From contig SAXG01000043.1 in NCBI GenBank assembly GCA_012932865.1, positions 124,001 to 188,000 on the forward strand: DNA of 64,000 bases, in the 5' to 3' direction. Position 1 is the first letter of the stretch. Each line of letters starts with the position of its first letter. The translations under genes were made by a program, and so were the position numbers. Below, piece after piece: positions 62,058 to 64,000 of this stretch. The notes below the pieces were generated by a model. That model was not told the origin of the DNA and searched no databases. It saw nothing but the letters and a program-made list of their open reading frames with translations. The stretch comes from Amylostereum areolatum. Its lineage: Eukaryota > Basidiomycota > Agaricomycetes > Russulales > Stereaceae.

Positions 62058-63790
62058 GAACGAGGGCGGGAACGCATCTGAGATGTCGGAAACTATTACT
62101 TGAATGGCTGCCCTGCCAGCCTACCCCCACTTGACCTTGCCCCCTGTAGTCTCTCTTCCACCTCCATCACCCTTTGTCGCGCCCCCCGACCCCGCCCTCG
62201 ACCCCGCCGTCTCCTGCCCGCCTCCCCATGCCTGCTCTCGAGTCCCCCCGAGACCGCGTCTACGGCGGTCACTACCCCTCGATGCGCCCAGATGTCTACG
62301 CTCGACCGCCGCCACACCCCTTCTACCCTCAACACGCGTACGCGCACCCGCCGCCGCATCCCCCCTACCGCGACGACGGAATGTACCCACCCAACATCGC
62401 CTACCAGCCCTGGCCCTCCGAATTCGTCCCAGGCCGCCCGCCCGCCGCCGCGCTGCAGCCGCCCCCGCCCCCGCCCGCTCACAAAGTGTGGATCCTCGAC
62501 TGTCGCACCTGCCGCACCTTCCTCACCAACCGAGGCATGAAGGTACGTCGGCCCGTTTTTTTCACCCCGAACGAGTCCTGAGCGTGTGGAGCAGGCCGTG
62601 CTCCTACTGCACCCGCACGTCCCGCTCTTCTCCACCGACGCCCTCCCCATCAACTGCTCCGCCCACCCCGCCTCCCCCGCCCCCGCCCCCGTCCCCGCCC
62701 CCTCCACCGACCCCCCGCGCACCTGCGAATGCCTCACCCAGACCCTCTGCTGCCACGGATGCGGCCAGGGCGTCGGCTACATGATCGTCATCCCCGTACG
62801 CCCCCCCTTCGCCCCTCACTCACATCGCTCACATCACTCAAATTCGACTGCTGCACAGTGCCCCCGCTGCACCTCCTCCATGTCCGCCGCCAACCGCGCC
62901 ACGAACGGCCACCGCTTCGTCTTCCATTCGTCCGAGATCACCGCCTCCGAGCGCCACTACATCGAGCACGAACCCGGCGTGCTCCCGATCTACGCCGCCC
63001 CCCCGCCGCCCTCGGACCGCCCCGCGCCGCTCCCCCTCCCGCTCTCCCCGCACGCGTCCTTCCTCCCGACCTCGCCCTCGCTCGCGTCCACCTTCTCCTC
63101 CCCGGACCCCGTCACCTACTACATCCCAGACCCGCCCTCGCCCACGTCCAGCACCACCTCCTCGGACCTGCCCGCCCTCCTGCCGCCCTCCCCGTCGTCC
63201 TCGGCCGGCTCCCCTCGCTCCCCCCGCACCTCCCACCGTCGCAACCGCCCGCTCTCCCGCACGCACGACGAGTTCCACCCCCCCGCGCGCGGGCACGCCC
63301 TCGAGCACGCGAACTACGCCTACGGACCCGAGCGCGGACGCGCGTACGACGAGGGACCGCCGGAGGCCGCCAAGCAGGCCGTGCGGCCCCTGCGCGCGGG
63401 CGAGGTGCTGCATTGGCATCATCTGTCCAGGGCGGGCGAGATCTCCGGCGTCAGGGAGGACAGGCGCGCGCGCGGGAGGAAGGGCATGATGTACGACCGC
63501 TGAGCATTCCTCGCCACCCCCCCTCCCCCCCCGTTCCGCCTTCAAGCTTCACGACCCGATACCATATAATCATTTCACGTCCCCTCGTCCATTGTCCTTG
63601 TCTTCAATATCATGTCCTCGTTGTATCTGTCGAATCCATACCCGCATCTATACCCCCACCCCAGTACATAATATTATGGTCTATTTCTACGAGCCGTCCT
63701 GTACCTCGACGCCACCTACTACGCTTTACTTATACAGGAGTACGAATCCCACGTCCGCCGCCTGTACAGTGTATGGCGCGGATGATACAC
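62058..63790 (+). repeat. Segmental duplication, copy B (FAM72 segment)
   Basis: The direct repeat of 53848-55573. It lies 8.21 kb downstream at its start and shows the same exon-intron structure. The right-hand end of similarity is near 63790, where the flanks diverge. Confidence 0.92.
62228..63503 (+). CDS. FAM72-like protein, copy B
   Basis: The same gene as copy A, with exons 62228-62542, 62595-62795 and 62859-63503. In the coding parts I see only a few differences, including Ala to Pro in the tail (SDRAAP versus SDRPAP) and Asp to Tyr (GRADDE versus GRAYDE). All Cys and His of the domain are kept, so both copies should encode working proteins. Either recent duplication or gene conversion would explain the similarity. 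Confidence 0.85.
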
Positions 63791-64000
63791 ATACTCGGTA
63801 GCATTCTTGGTCGTCGATCTGTGAACTGTTTTCTGTACACCCTACTAATAATACCATAAATATGGTACTCAGAACAGAGAGCTCAAAAACCGTTCACCAG
63901 TGAGTCACGTGTATTCTACCCGAATAGGAAGGCGAGACTTTCCTTTTGCGGCGGACGCGTTTTGACCTTGGAAGTTGGAACGCGTTTCCTTCCGACCGCC
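63791..64000. other. Window end, no gene seen
   Basis: The last 210 bases follow the duplicated segment and show no supported feature. Confidence 0.4.

Overview
The window reads as nuclear DNA of a basidiomycete fungus, most likely an agaricomycete. Genes are dense, GC-rich and on both strands, and are cut by many GT-AG introns of about 45-65 bases with donors such as gtgcgt, gtacgt and gtaagt. Family content agrees: a caspase-like protein, HNH nuclease-domain protein, seven-TM receptor-like protein, three related F-box genes and a cellular RNA-dependent RNA polymerase (RdRP). There are no bacterial operons. Functions below come from reading motifs by eye; no database search was possible.

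Layout. 0.4-2.9 kb: caspase-domain gene. 3.3-4.5 kb: HNH gene. 4.6-6.1 kb (minus): TCP11/SOK1-like gene. 6.9-8.9 kb: NIPA-type Mg2+ transporter. 9.6-10.4 kb (minus): MIA40. 10.8-11.7 kb (minus): NFKBIL1-like protein. 12.0-18.2 kb (minus): RdRP exons running straight into an SF1 (UPF1/Hrr1-like) helicase, cut at the 5' end by a small inverted-repeat element. 18.8-19.5 kb: P-loop ATPase. 20.1-21.6 kb (minus): F-box gene. 22.7-24.0 kb: Ser/Ala-rich single-TM surface protein. 24.8-30.6 kb: two iron-dependent alcohol dehydrogenase paralogs in inverted orientation around a second F-box gene. 31.0-36.2 kb: P5B ATPase (Ypk9/ATP13A2 type). 36.2-39.7 kb: AT-richer gene-poor tract with transposon debris. 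39.9-42.4 kb: large-subunit catalase. 42.7-44.4 kb: broken F-box gene. 44.7-45.6 kb: RRP17/NOL12. 45.9-47.0 kb (minus): polyubiquitin with four units. 48.1-49.7 kb: seven-TM protein. 49.8-50.6 kb: hAT-like MITE. 50.7-51.2 kb: zinc-finger protein. 51.4-53.1 kb (minus): metallo-beta-lactamase-fold protein. 53.8-55.6 and 62.1-63.8 kb: two nearly identical copies of a segment carrying a FAM72-like gene, separated by GC-rich repetitive DNA.

Most of the window is housekeeping: mitochondrial import, metal and polyamine transport, peroxide removal, ubiquitin supply and rRNA processing. The most interesting locus is the RdRP-helicase reading unit. It would join in one polypeptide two activities that fission yeast keeps in separate RDRC subunits (Rdp1 and Hrr1). 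In this window it looks broken: it lacks the usual N-terminal region, abuts a TIR element and carries several one-base frame breaks.

One caution applies throughout. One-base frame breaks also occur in genes expected to be functional (MIA40, catalase, NIPA, both alcohol dehydrogenases). By hand count about 13 are extra bases and 5 are missing bases, so assembly error is a serious alternative to gene decay. Exon boundaries were read from splice consensus and reading frame; those given to the base are well supported unless stated otherwise.
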